DNA of 64,000 nucleotides. It comes from Desulfobacula sp964636495. Lineage in GTDB: Bacteria > Desulfobacterota > Desulfobacteria > Desulfobacterales > Desulfobacteraceae. The stretch is from positions 1 to 64,000 of the forward strand of contig CAZWSL010000010.1 of NCBI GenBank assembly GCA_964636495.1, in the 5' to 3' direction. Below the pieces are notes generated by a model. The model had not been told where the DNA came from and ran no database searches. It saw only the letters and a program-made list of their open reading frames with translations. The position numbers and the translations under genes were made by a program. The first letter of the stretch is position 1. Each line of letters opens with the position of its first letter. This document shows, one piece after another, positions 17,487 through 26,660 of this stretch.

Positions 17487-18452
17487 TCAGGCAAGAGTGT
17501 CTTCAAATTCATCAATCATTTCGATAAGATCGAGTTCTGAATGAACAGATGTTAATTTTTTTCTAAAAGCAGAACATCCTGGCATTCCTTTTACAAACCA
17601 TGCAAGCCTGCTCCGGAGCATCCTGCAGGCTTGTTCTTCTTTAAAATAATCCACATACATTCTCGACAAAGATTTCATTGCTCTGAATATTTCATGGTAT
17701 CCAGGTTTTCTATACGATCCTGTTTCAAGGAAATCATCAATTTGTGAGAGAAGAAAGGGATTAGTCATTACAGCCCTGCCGGCCATGACACCGTCACACT
17801 CAGTTGTTTCCAGCATGGTAGCGGCATCTTCCACACTCTTTATATCGCCATTACCTATAACCGGAATTGACAACTGCTGTTTCAGTTTTCTTATCAGAGT
17901 CCAGTCTGCCCTCCCCTTGAATCCCTGACCTGCAGTTCTCGGATGCAGTATAATTGCATTCACGCCACACTCCTGGGCAATCTGAGCTATTTTAAAAGCC
18001 TGTTTACCAGAATAGTCCCAGCCTGAACGCAATTTTATTGTAAAAGGAAGATCAACTGCTGCTCTTACCGCTTTTAAGATCTTTCTGCTGAGCTCAGGCT
18101 CTTTCATTAATGCGACACCAGAACCCTGCTTCACTACTTTTTTTACGCTGCATCCAAAATTTATATCAATGATACCGGCAATATTCAGATCCTGTATATA
18201 TCCTGCCGCCTCTGCCATTGATTCAGGTTCGCTTCCGAATATCTGTACAGAGAGGGGATGTTCCTGTTTATCAGATGCCAGCAGTTTCAATGTATTTTTA
18301 GAATTATAAAAAATACCTTTGGCACTTATCATTTCAGAACACACTACGCCACAGCCATTTTTTTTTACAAGACGTCTGAATGGAAAATTGGTGATTCCTG
18401 CAAGGGGGGCAAGAAAAGTTCTGCCCTCAATTTTTAAACTATGAATACGCAA
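17487..18452 (-). CDS. dusB: tRNA-dihydrouridine synthase, DusB type
   Basis: A 321-residue FMN-dependent TIM barrel plus helical C-terminal domain. It has APLAGITNFPFRRL at the N-terminus, DINFGCSVKKVVKQGSG around the catalytic Cys (near residue 100), KLRSGW near 142, HPRTAGQGFKGRADW near 171 and GNGDI near 198. The usual GCPV is GCSV here, and the Cys itself is conserved. It reduces uridines in the tRNA D-loop or nearby. The C-terminal stop is convergent with queF, and a small hypothetical gene lies 8 nt upstream on the same strand. Confidence 0.93.
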   Translation of the reverse strand: MRIHSLKIEGRTFLAPLAGITNFPFRRLVKKNGCGVVCSEMISAKGIFYNSKNTLKLLASDKQEHPLSVQIFGSEPESMAEAAGYIQDLNIAGIIDINFGCSVKKVVKQGSGVALMKEPELSRKILKAVRAAVDLPFTIKLRSGWDYSGKQAFKIAQIAQECGVNAIILHPRTAGQGFKGRADWTLIRKLKQQLSIPVIGNGDIKSVEDAATMLETTECDGVMAGRAVMTNPFLLSQIDDFLETGSYRKPGYHEIFRAMKSLSRMYVDYFKEEQACRMLRSRLAWFVKGMPGCSAFRKKLTSVHSELDLIEMIDEFEDTLA

Positions 18453-18460
18453 AAGAAAAA

Positions 18461-18847
18461 TTATCCGGCATCGTCAGATTCATGGCTTTTTTTTAAATCA
18501 GCAAATGATATTATCTCACCCTGTTCTTTATCTTCAGAGGCATTGTTTCCACTATTGTCACCATCAGATATTTTTCTGTTATCCATGAATTGTATTTCTT
18601 CCACAGGGGTTTCAACCTTCTCTATTTTCATCTGCTTGCCATTCATATAAAATTCACTGCCATTTATATAATCGCCTTTTAGAATCCATGTAACAACCTG
18701 CAGAGGAATCTGAAGCATTAGAAATTTGATATGATACCACTCTTTTTTTGCATCGGGCAGAATACTCTCTACCCTGGCAAAGGATACAGGTGCATCTTCA
18801 ATATAAATCAGTACGATATCATTAACAGTGGTCAAATTTTTCTCCAT
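18461..18847 (-). CDS. conserved-looking small protein upstream of dusB, function unknown
   Basis: This encodes about 128 residues from ATG 18847. An in-frame TTG at 18868 would add seven residues, but the GGGGAG in front of it is too close. The first 90 residues look folded and contain IYIEDAPVSFARVESI and WYHIKFLMLQIPLQVVTWILKGDYINGSEF, a beta-rich region with two Trp. The last 40 residues are acidic and probably disordered. I recognise no family. The 8-nt gap to dusB suggests co-transcription. Confidence 0.65.
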   Translation of the reverse strand: MEKNLTTVNDIVLIYIEDAPVSFARVESILPDAKKEWYHIKFLMLQIPLQVVTWILKGDYINGSEFYMNGKQMKIEKVETPVEEIQFMDNRKISDGDNSGNNASEDKEQGEIISFADLKKSHESDDAG

Positions 18848-18918
18848 AAACTCTATTTTTCTTGCCAACTCCCCTTTTATAACATAATATTTTAATAATC
18901 AAAAGAGCGGAATAAACT

Positions 18919-20325
18919 ATGATGCCTGTTATTGAGAAAAAATGGATCGTGTTTTTTCTTGTTGCAATCTCGATTTTTATGTCAACCCTGGATTCGAGTA
19001 TTGTAAATATTGCACTTCCCTATATTATGCAGGATTTAAAAACAGATCTGAAAACTATCCAGTGGGTGGTATTAATTTATCTGATTGTTGTCTCATCCCT
19101 CCTGTTAAGTTTTGGCCGACTTTCAGATATTAAAGGAAGAAAACCTGTCTATATTGCCGGTTTTACCATATTTATCGCAGGATCTGCGCTATGTGGAGCA
19201 GCCTCAGGCTCTGGACTGCTAATTGCTGCAAGAGCGGTGCAGGGATGTGGCGCTGCAATGCTCATGGCATGCTCACCTGCCTTGATCGTGGATGTCTTTC
19301 CTGCAGAAGAGCGTGGTAAAGCCCTCGGCATGATAGGTGCTGTAGTTGCTGCAGGTTTAACAACTGGCCCCGCAATGGGTGGCATTCTCCTTGAATATCT
19401 CTCATGGCAATATATTTTCTACCTGAATATACCTGTTGGACTTGGGGCTGCCATCAGTGCCATCTATATTCTCAAAGGCAAATATACTGCAGCAGGCAGT
19501 AGTGAACCCATGAATAAAACAGGCGGTTTTTTTTTAATTGTAATGATTTCAAGCTTCTTTTTTTTTATGACACAATTGTCTGAATGGGGTTTTGTTTCGA
19601 TATACTCCCTTTTTTTTATATTAATCACTGCTCTTGCAGGTACAGGTTTTGTGATAAATGAAAAAAAATCTGAGTTTCCTCTGTTTGATATGAAGCTATT
19701 GAGAATAAAACTGTTTATATTTCCAGTTATATCTTCAGTTATTTTATTTGCATCTCTCTTTATCATTATTTTTATGATGCCCTTTTATCTGACATATCCA
19801 TGCGGGTTTTCTGCATATAAAACAGGAATGATAATGATTGTTCCTTTTATTTTTTTATTATTCATAAGCCCGTTGGCAGGAATGATGTACGACAGATTCG
19901 GATCACGACGTCTATGTATGGCTGGAATGGGGATAATAACTTTATCGCTTGTGTCGCTGATGACTTTACATCCGTCAATGGGCGAAATTTCAATTATATG
20001 GCGCACAGCACTTGCAGGTCTCGGCACAGCTCTTTATATATCTCCCAACAACACAGCAATAATGAGCTGCGTACCTCTAAAGAGAAGAGGGACTGCTTCC
20101 GGAGCAGTGGCAACAGCGCGCAATTTTGGGATGGTTACAGGTGTGGCTCTGGCAGGCTTGATTTTTACAACATCATTTTCTGCTTTTGAGAATGAGGCAA
20201 ATCTTGATAATTATCTTGCGGTAATGGAACCATCTTTTATGACCAGTTTCAGGCTGACCATGGCAATGGGTGTCACTATTTCTGTTCTGGGATTATTTAT
20301 TACCTATGCAAGGGGCAGAGAATAA
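18919..20325 (+). CDS. MFS drug-efflux-type transporter (DHA2, 14 TM)
   Basis: The 468-residue protein has about 14 hydrophobic segments and the DHA2 signature motifs. These are LDSSIVNIALP in TM1, motif A GRLSDIKGRKP in the first cytoplasmic loop, RAVQGCGAAML in TM4, and the antiporter motif C region GLTTGPAMGGILLEYLSW in TM5. Such proteins exchange protons for drugs or other hydrophobic compounds at the inner membrane. There is no membrane-fusion (EmrA) partner or regulator beside it, so it is likely a stand-alone QacA-like exporter. The substrate is unknown. Its stop lies 6 nt from the convergent second dus gene. Confidence 0.9.
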   Translation: MMPVIEKKWIVFFLVAISIFMSTLDSSIVNIALPYIMQDLKTDLKTIQWVVLIYLIVVSSLLLSFGRLSDIKGRKPVYIAGFTIFIAGSALCGAASGSGLLIAARAVQGCGAAMLMACSPALIVDVFPAEERGKALGMIGAVVAAGLTTGPAMGGILLEYLSWQYIFYLNIPVGLGAAISAIYILKGKYTAAGSSEPMNKTGGFFLIVMISSFFFFMTQLSEWGFVSIYSLFFILITALAGTGFVINEKKSEFPLFDMKLLRIKLFIFPVISSVILFASLFIIIFMMPFYLTYPCGFSAYKTGMIMIVPFIFLLFISPLAGMMYDRFGSRRLCMAGMGIITLSLVSLMTLHPSMGEISIIWRTALAGLGTALYISPNNTAIMSCVPLKRRGTASGAVATARNFGMVTGVALAGLIFTTSFSAFENEANLDNYLAVMEPSFMTSFRLTMAMGVTISVLGLFITYARGRE

Positions 20326-20331
20326 TATTTT

Positions 20332-21291
20332 TTAATTGGAAACAGACAGACTATTATGAAAAATCTGCTCAACCTTTTCCTGATATTTCTCAATGGAATT
20401 TGATTTTAATATATTTTTCAAAGGTTTCTTATACTCTTCAAAACACCCCGGGCCAAGGTAGTTCCAGAATCCTTTCATACGTCCGATTAAATGTCCCGGA
20501 CCGGAAAATATTTTTTTATAGCTTTCAAACAGGTCATCATGAAATTCTTTGAGACGCAATGCCGGGTCTCTGTCTATTCTAATTTTTTTTATTTCCTCCG
20601 CCAGAAATGGATTAGACAGTATACCCCGTCCAATCATGAATCTTTGGACATCTTGAAATCTATGCCTGACTGTATAAAATGACTTCAGGTCTGTTATATC
20701 TCCGTTATAAACCACTCTATGACAGGTATTCACTAACACCCTGCTGAATGCCTCATGGTCTGATATTCCTTTATACATTTGTATTCCGGTCCTGGGATGG
20801 ATAATGATTTCATCAAGGGGATATGTATCAAGAATCGGTAAAAGAGAAAAAATTTCCTCTTTTGTTTTTCTCCCCAGCCTCAATTTAATGGAGAGGGTAC
20901 TTGAAATCTCCGGCATCACTTTTTCAAGAAAAGCATCAATCATTTCAGGATACATTAGAAGCCCTGAACCTTTTTTCTTTTTTGCTATTTTTGAGTGAGG
21001 GCATCCAAGATTCCAGTTTATTTTATCATATCCCAAATGATAAAGATGCTCGGCAAGAAATATAAAATCTTCCGGCATATTTCCAAGAATCTGAGGTGTG
21101 ATACAGATTGTTTTATTATTTTCCGGACTAACATCCCGTATTCTTGAAAATTTTAAACGGTGCTGCCCCATAGTTGAGATAAAGGGAGTCACTGCCTCAT
21201 CAATCCCTGAAAAATGAGCTGAAAACACATTTCTAAAGGTGACATCAGTAAATCCCTGTAAAGGGGCAAGTATGATTGTAATATTATCCAT
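20332..21291 (-). CDS. second tRNA-dihydrouridine synthase family protein (DusC-like)
   Basis: The 319-residue protein has the Dus pattern ILAPLQGFTDVTFR, NWNLGCPHSKIAKKKKGSGLL with the catalytic Cys (near 98), KLRLGRK near 140, IHPRTGIQMYKG near 165, YNGDI near 195 and MIGRGILSNPF near 222. It differs strongly from the dusB product 2 kb away and is closest in style to DusC-like enzymes. A C-terminal helical tRNA-binding region is present. The target uridine is not predictable. Upstream is the divergent acyl-CoA ligase gene. Confidence 0.87.
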   Translation of the reverse strand: MDNITIILAPLQGFTDVTFRNVFSAHFSGIDEAVTPFISTMGQHRLKFSRIRDVSPENNKTICITPQILGNMPEDFIFLAEHLYHLGYDKINWNLGCPHSKIAKKKKGSGLLMYPEMIDAFLEKVMPEISSTLSIKLRLGRKTKEEIFSLLPILDTYPLDEIIIHPRTGIQMYKGISDHEAFSRVLVNTCHRVVYNGDITDLKSFYTVRHRFQDVQRFMIGRGILSNPFLAEEIKKIRIDRDPALRLKEFHDDLFESYKKIFSGPGHLIGRMKGFWNYLGPGCFEEYKKPLKNILKSNSIEKYQEKVEQIFHNSLSVSN

Positions 21292-21307
21292 AAATCAATA
21301 AAAAACT

Positions 21308-21337
21308 TTGACAAACATTGTGATGATAAATTATACA
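21308..21337 (+). promoter_or_regulatory. sigma-70 promoter for the acyl-CoA ligase gene
   Basis: Consensus TTGACA (21308-21313), an 18-nt spacer, then TATACA (21332-21337), on the plus strand about 120 nt upstream of the ligase start. This leaves a long leader in which I see no known riboswitch. Confidence 0.55.
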
Positions 21338-21455
21338 GTTACCAGCTTGAAATTTATTTTCCTTTTTACTGCAGACAAACAGAGAGGAAAGACCAAGTCT
21401 GACCAAGGCAGTTATATATAACTTTAAAATTGATTGCAAGGAGTGTTGTAAGGAG

Positions 21456-23231
21456 ATGAAAGAAATTTTCCGGGAAACTGTTAAAATCAATATATTGGAA
21501 GACCCTTCACAAAAAGAAAAATGTGCCCGAGAAATGTTTGAAAAGTTGAATTCAATGAAATTACCTGAGTACTTCAACTGGACTGCGGATATATTTGAAG
21601 ATATTTATGTAAGGGAGCATCCAGATAAAAAAGCATTGATATGGAAAGATCTTGATACGCTTGAAACTGACACGTTCTCTTATAAAACACTCTCTAAAAA
21701 AGCAAACCAGCTAATCAACCTGATTAGAAAATCAGGTGGTCAAAAAGGTGATTGTTTCTACATGATAAGTCCTATTCTGCCTGAAAACTGGATTGCAAGC
21801 CTTGCATGCATAAAAGCGGGAATAATTAATATCCCGACAGCGGTTACAATGACTCAGAGGGATCTTGAATTCAGATTTGAAACCTATACTCCCCAAATTA
21901 TAATGGCTGATGAGAATTGTGCTCAACTGGTTGACCAAACACTTGAAAAAATTAATATCAAACCAAAAATGAAACTTATTACAGGCCGGAAAAAAGGCTG
22001 GACATCATTTGATATGATTTCAAATGAAGATGTCAGCGCAGAAAAGGCAGAAACAAAATCAAGTGATACCCTTTTCTGTTTTTTCACCTCAGGCACAACC
22101 GGGCTGCCTAAAAGAGTCGGCCATACAGCATTATCATATCCTGCAGGACATCTGTCAACGACTATTATGACTGGCTTAAAACCTGATGATATACATAACA
22201 ATCTCAGTGCACCAGGATGGTCAAAATGGGCATGGTCAAGCTTTTTTGCTCCATTTAATGTCGGAGCTACAACAACAGGATTCAAATTTTCAGTTCTGGA
22301 TGGTGAACAATATCTTGATGCCATATCCAGCCACTCAATAACAAGCTTCTGTGCCCCTCCCACTGCCTGGAGAATGTTCGTGAATATGAATCTTGACTCT
22401 TTTGATTTCCCATCTCTCAAACAATCCATAAGTGCAGGAGAACCACTGAATTCAGATGTCATCAAAAAATGGCAGAAACATACATCAACCGTGATCAGGG
22501 ACTACTATGGCCAGACTGAATCAACCGCAATGATTGGCAACCCCGCCTGGCTGGATGATAAAATCAAACCAGGATCATTTGGATTTCCTTCCTTTATGTA
22601 TGATATGGCTATAGTAGACAATGAAGGAAATGAAATTACCCGGTCTGACCAGCCTGGTTACATTGTTGTTAAATTAGATAAATGGCGGCCCATAGGTCTG
22701 TTTTCTGAATATATAGGGAGTCCTGAAAAAATGGGCTCTGTATTTGTTGACAACTATTATTATACCGGGGACAGAGCATATTTTGATGAAGATGGATACT
22801 GGTGGTTTGTTGGCAGGGCAGATGATGTCATCAAATCTTCTGATTACAGAATCGGACCCTTTGAGGTAGAGAGTGCTCTTATGGAACATCCTGCAGTTGC
22901 AGAAGTTGCCGTAATAGGTGCTCCTGATCCAAATCGGTATCAACTTGTCAAGGCTTATGTGATTTTAAATCCAGCAGCCAAAGCTTCAAGAAAGCTTGCC
23001 CTGAAGCTTTTTAAACACACCATAATGATCTTACCCAAATTCAAAATCCCGCGAATCATTGAATTTGTCACTGAAGTTCCCAAAACAATCAGCGGCAAAA
23101 TACGACGGATTATGTTAAGACAAATGGAAACAGATCGTCAGACGTTATATTCAGACACTCCTCAGGAAGATTCTCAGGAATACTTTTACTGGGACTTTCC
23201 CGAACTGAGTTCAAAAAAACAGCCGGAATGA
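21456..23231 (+). CDS. AMP-forming acyl-CoA synthetase (medium-chain/ACSM-like)
   Basis: At 591 residues this is a complete ANL-family ligase. It has the P-loop TSGTTGLPKR near 210, YYGQTESTAMIG near 350, the adenylate Asp in YYTGDRAYFDEDG near 435, the hinge GRADDVIKSSDYRIGPFEVE near 450 and the catalytic Lys in PKTISGKIRR near 548. It activates a carboxylic acid with ATP and CoA. The ACSM-like layout suggests a medium-chain or aromatic acid, but specificity is inferred. It is transcribed away from the dus gene and faces a CoA-transferase gene, so the two may serve the same acyl-CoA pool. Confidence 0.9.
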   Translation: MKEIFRETVKINILEDPSQKEKCAREMFEKLNSMKLPEYFNWTADIFEDIYVREHPDKKALIWKDLDTLETDTFSYKTLSKKANQLINLIRKSGGQKGDCFYMISPILPENWIASLACIKAGIINIPTAVTMTQRDLEFRFETYTPQIIMADENCAQLVDQTLEKINIKPKMKLITGRKKGWTSFDMISNEDVSAEKAETKSSDTLFCFFTSGTTGLPKRVGHTALSYPAGHLSTTIMTGLKPDDIHNNLSAPGWSKWAWSSFFAPFNVGATTTGFKFSVLDGEQYLDAISSHSITSFCAPPTAWRMFVNMNLDSFDFPSLKQSISAGEPLNSDVIKKWQKHTSTVIRDYYGQTESTAMIGNPAWLDDKIKPGSFGFPSFMYDMAIVDNEGNEITRSDQPGYIVVKLDKWRPIGLFSEYIGSPEKMGSVFVDNYYYTGDRAYFDEDGYWWFVGRADDVIKSSDYRIGPFEVESALMEHPAVAEVAVIGAPDPNRYQLVKAYVILNPAAKASRKLALKLFKHTIMILPKFKIPRIIEFVTEVPKTISGKIRRIMLRQMETDRQTLYSDTPQEDSQEYFYWDFPELSSKKQPE

Positions 23232-23276
23232 AAACCGTCTGTGAAATATCATGGGAGAGCCTGCTGATCTGAAAAA

Positions 23277-25157
23277 TTATAGTTTTTCAATTGAATCCTG
23301 TTTAAAAAAAGGCATTTTAACATCAACCTCTCCACTGCCTGACCTTAAAAACACTGCATCTTTATACCGCTTTTGAAAAACCTTGATCATTTTTCGATTC
23401 TCTGCAAGAACCGTTGCAATAAATTGTTGATAATTATTTTCCTTTGCTATGTTTTCAAGGATTTCCAGAAGGTATGATCCTATTCCCATTCCATGAAGTT
23501 TCTCTTTAACAAGAAATGCCACTTCAGCACTCTTTTTATCAGCTTCTGCATACGACCCGATCGCTACAATCTGTTTGCGTTTACCAACCTGCATAAGTGC
23601 GATAATGGTCATATTCCTTGTATAATCCACCTGTGCCCACTGTTTCTGAAGCATATCCCTTGAGAAAACTTTACGTCTGTTAAAAAATCTGTAATATATG
23701 GAATCTTCCTGCAGAGAGTAGTAAAAATGACGGGATTCAAACTCATCAGAAGGCAGGAGGGGTCTGAAATCAACCGTTCTTCCATTAGACAGCTGCAATG
23801 AATAAAGGTATTTATCCAGAAACAGAAGGTCCTGATCTGTCGGGGGAAGCTGATCCGGAAATATATAATGCCTTTTTTTAGCTTCCTGGATCAGATCTTT
23901 CCTGAATTTTGGATGGGCAATTCTTGCAAGCTCCATCACTCTCTGGTAGATGCTTTTTCTGCGCATTTCAGCAATACCATATTCTGTTACAATGATATCA
24001 ATATCGCCCCTTGTGGTGGCAACCCCTGCTCCTTCACTTAAATGGGTAACAATTCTTGAGACTTTACCATTCTGGGCAGTAGATGGAATGATAACTATTG
24101 AAAAACCACCCTTTGACATGGCAGATCCCCTTATAAAATCAACCTGATCTCCAATACCGCTGTAAAAAAGATAACCCTTGGAATCCGTACAGATCTGACC
24201 GGTAAGATCTACTTCAAGAGCTGAACTCAGGGAGATGAAGTGATCATTTTTGGCTATAATATTTGGATCATTGACAAATTGAGAAGATTTAAAATAGAAA
24301 ACAGGATTATTGTCAATATAATCATACAACTCCTTTGAACCCATGCATAAAGATGCAATAACCCTGTTTTTAAGATATGATTTGTTCTTATTGGTTATGG
24401 TTTTATTTCTAAAAAGAGGCAGCAGTCCGTCTGTTATCACCTGTGTATGGATACCGAGATCTTTCTTATCGCTCAAATAAGGCAGGACAGCATCTGGCAG
24501 ATGTCCGAAACCGATCTGCAGTGTAGCGCCATCATCTACAAGCCTGTTCACATAATGGCCTATTCTTTCCACAACTTTTTTATTCTTAGTCTGTGGAATA
24601 GCTTCAAGAACTGGCTCATTGCATTCCACCACATAATCTATTTCATCAATATGAATAATGCCGTCACCCCAGGTTCTTGGCATTTTTGAGTTTACCTGAG
24701 CAATAACAATATCTGCATTTTTCATTCCGGAAAGTGTTATGTCAACAGAAATTCCAAGGCTGCAGAATCCATGATCATCAGGCGGACTTACCTGAATGAG
24801 TGCAACATCAAGCCCGATTTCATTTGTATCAAAAATTTCAGGTATCTGGGAGAGATAGACAGGAATATAATCAATTTTACCTTCAAAGGCAAACTGTCTC
24901 ATTGAAACTGAGATAAAAAACAGCTTTATGGAGAATCTTGAAAGAAAATCTTCATCATTAACATATTGGGACAAAGTGGAGGAAAGCATCTGATAAATTA
25001 CAATATCCTGAATCGACAAATCCTTTACCAGTGCTTTTATCAATTTCTGAGGCTCACCGCAACCCGTACCAATAAATACCCTTGACCCGTTTTTTATCTT
25101 TCTGATGCTCTCTTTTGCTGTCAATAACTTGTCTGAGTATTTCTCCTGCAGTTCCAT
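23277..25157 (-). CDS. acetyl-CoA hydrolase/CoA-transferase fused to a GNAT acetyltransferase domain
   Basis: The 626-residue protein has residues 1 to about 425 as a family I CoA-transferase of the 4-hydroxybutyrate/acetyl-CoA hydrolase type. GTGCGEPQKL lies near the start, QIGFGHLPDAVL near 215 and the catalytic Glu block VTEYGIAEMRRKS near 385-397. Residues about 455-615 are a GNAT domain with the acetyl-CoA loop EKLHGMGIGSYLLEILE near 548. The start ATG 25157 follows AGGAG closely. The GNAT part may acetylate a target protein or sense acetyl-CoA. Fusions of this kind are known in other bacteria, but the target is not. Confidence 0.88.
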   Translation of the reverse strand: MELQEKYSDKLLTAKESIRKIKNGSRVFIGTGCGEPQKLIKALVKDLSIQDIVIYQMLSSTLSQYVNDEDFLSRFSIKLFFISVSMRQFAFEGKIDYIPVYLSQIPEIFDTNEIGLDVALIQVSPPDDHGFCSLGISVDITLSGMKNADIVIAQVNSKMPRTWGDGIIHIDEIDYVVECNEPVLEAIPQTKNKKVVERIGHYVNRLVDDGATLQIGFGHLPDAVLPYLSDKKDLGIHTQVITDGLLPLFRNKTITNKNKSYLKNRVIASLCMGSKELYDYIDNNPVFYFKSSQFVNDPNIIAKNDHFISLSSALEVDLTGQICTDSKGYLFYSGIGDQVDFIRGSAMSKGGFSIVIIPSTAQNGKVSRIVTHLSEGAGVATTRGDIDIIVTEYGIAEMRRKSIYQRVMELARIAHPKFRKDLIQEAKKRHYIFPDQLPPTDQDLLFLDKYLYSLQLSNGRTVDFRPLLPSDEFESRHFYYSLQEDSIYYRFFNRRKVFSRDMLQKQWAQVDYTRNMTIIALMQVGKRKQIVAIGSYAEADKKSAEVAFLVKEKLHGMGIGSYLLEILENIAKENNYQQFIATVLAENRKMIKVFQKRYKDAVFLRSGSGEVDVKMPFFKQDSIEKL

Positions 25158-25172
25158 TTACTCTCTCCTGTC

Positions 25173-25193
25173 AATAGCGGTAAAAGCGCTATT
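25173..25193 (-). promoter_or_regulatory. hairpin adjoining the ribosome-binding site of the CoA-transferase gene
   Basis: AATAGCG (25173-25179) and CGCTATT (25187-25193) form a perfect 7-bp stem with a 7-nt loop. On the minus-strand transcript the stem ends just upstream of the AGGAG that serves ATG 25157. There is no T-run, so it is not a typical terminator. It could be an operator or a leader hairpin. Confidence 0.4.
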
Positions 25194-25320
25194 TATTTTA
25201 AAGGATTCCTGCTGCAAAACAGAATACCGCACTTAATCTATTTTCTGAAAAAACTGAGTTGTGTTAATTCACTGTTCAGGATTAATGGTTGCTAATTCTG
25301 AGTTTAAATTCATGCTCTGC

Positions 25321-26571
25321 TCAATAAATTGACTCTGCAATGGATATTGTCCTGTCACCGAGCATATTAACATAACTTGCCATCTCATTGTCATACCATC
25401 CGTAAATCACTGTCTGGGTTACCTGGATACTTGTCATATGGTCTTTGATCATATCCAGTATACTTCTATCAATCCCCTTCACCTGCTCAAGATTGATATT
25501 GATGGCTCCGGTGCGTGTATGGGTTTCATGACCTTCTACAAATGCAGCTGCCCTTGGAGTCCCTATAATATCGGAAGAGACATTCTGCTTGTCCGAGTAC
25601 AGGAGGTATCCATTGTTACTGGCTTTTGAAGTTTCATCATAAATGGAGTTAATCAGTTCCCTTCTTATGGGTTTTTTATTCAGCTCTTCCTGAAAATTCA
25701 TCACAAGAATAATTAATGAGCCTGTGGTGGTAGGGATACGGACTGATTCTGCAATAAATCCAATGGTTGCCATTTCCGGTATAACCAGCTGAAGTGCCTT
25801 TGCAGCACCAGTGGTGGTAAGAATGATATTATTTAAAATAGATCTGTTTTTCCTTAAATCTTTGGCTGAAGTTTTCGGGAGACGATCCAGCACCTGTTGA
25901 GATCCGGTTGCAGCATGTACAGTTGCCATTGAGGCAGACAGTATTCTATCTATTCCAAAATAGTCGATCAACGGTTTTATCATGTGGGCAAGACATGTCG
26001 TTGTGCATGATGCATTGGAAATTATATTGTGAACCAGAGGGTCATAATCTTCATCATTGATTCCCATAACTGTTGTTACAGCATCTTCAGGCATGGGAAC
26101 TCCATCCTTTAATTTAAATGGAGCAGAAGCAATTACTTTTTGAGCCCCTGCTTCAAGATGGCCTCTGATTGATCCTTTAGGGTCGTCTGCTTCAAGGGAA
26201 GGATCTAAAAACTGTCCGGTTGTGTCAACGACAATATCAACATCGTTTTCTGCCCATTCAATATCCTTTGGATTACGGCTTTTCTGTAAAATTTTCACAT
26301 TGACTCCATTGACTTTCAATGAACCGCTGGCTTCATCAACATCAGTTATAACAGGTTCTGCTCTATATCCGTGAAGGAAAGCATCAAGCCTGCCATAGGT
26401 TGTGTCTCTTCCTATATAATGAATAATATCATTAAAAGACTGCCCTACTTCCCTCCCTACATTAATCACAATGGAATCGAAAAACTTACTTCCGGCATAA
26501 TGCCATAAACTCAATTTCCCTATTCTCCCAAGCCCGTTAATCCCCAGTGTTGATGAACTTTTCGCAGTCAT
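25321..26571 (-). CDS. gap: glyceraldehyde-3-phosphate dehydrogenase, long divergent form
   Basis: About 416 residues against about 335 for ordinary GAPDH. It keeps GINGLGRIG, the catalytic Cys in SNASCTTTCLAH (about 188), the general-base His in ATVHAATGSQQ and GWYDNEMASYVN at the C-terminus. The segment after beta-2 reads VINVGREVG instead of the usual ND motif that binds the NAD ribose, so cofactor preference may differ. Extra sequence surrounds residues 118-160. The start is ATG 26571, because AAGGAG lies 6 nt upstream. The in-frame TTG at 26586 lies just upstream of that site. It follows the dikinase-like gene on the same strand. Confidence 0.88.
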   Translation of the reverse strand: MTAKSSSTLGINGLGRIGKLSLWHYAGSKFFDSIVINVGREVGQSFNDIIHYIGRDTTYGRLDAFLHGYRAEPVITDVDEASGSLKVNGVNVKILQKSRNPKDIEWAENDVDIVVDTTGQFLDPSLEADDPKGSIRGHLEAGAQKVIASAPFKLKDGVPMPEDAVTTVMGINDEDYDPLVHNIISNASCTTTCLAHMIKPLIDYFGIDRILSASMATVHAATGSQQVLDRLPKTSAKDLRKNRSILNNIILTTTGAAKALQLVIPEMATIGFIAESVRIPTTTGSLIILVMNFQEELNKKPIRRELINSIYDETSKASNNGYLLYSDKQNVSSDIIGTPRAAAFVEGHETHTRTGAININLEQVKGIDRSILDMIKDHMTSIQVTQTVIYGWYDNEMASYVNMLGDRTISIAESIY

Positions 26572-26660
26572 CTTTCTCTCCTTCAATTTTTATAATAAAA
26601 TTTTGCCGTCATTTAAATTTAATAATTATCTGTAAAATATCCGTTTCTTACTCCTGGTCA

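Noticed and set aside
21923..22465. 180-codon open frame antisense to the acyl-CoA ligase
   Set aside because: It is the mirror of a well-conserved ANL coding region, has no ribosome-binding site and no recognisable motif.
26572..26586. TTG start adding five residues to GAPDH
   Set aside because: The added codons contain AAGGAG, which is the ribosome-binding site of ATG 26571.
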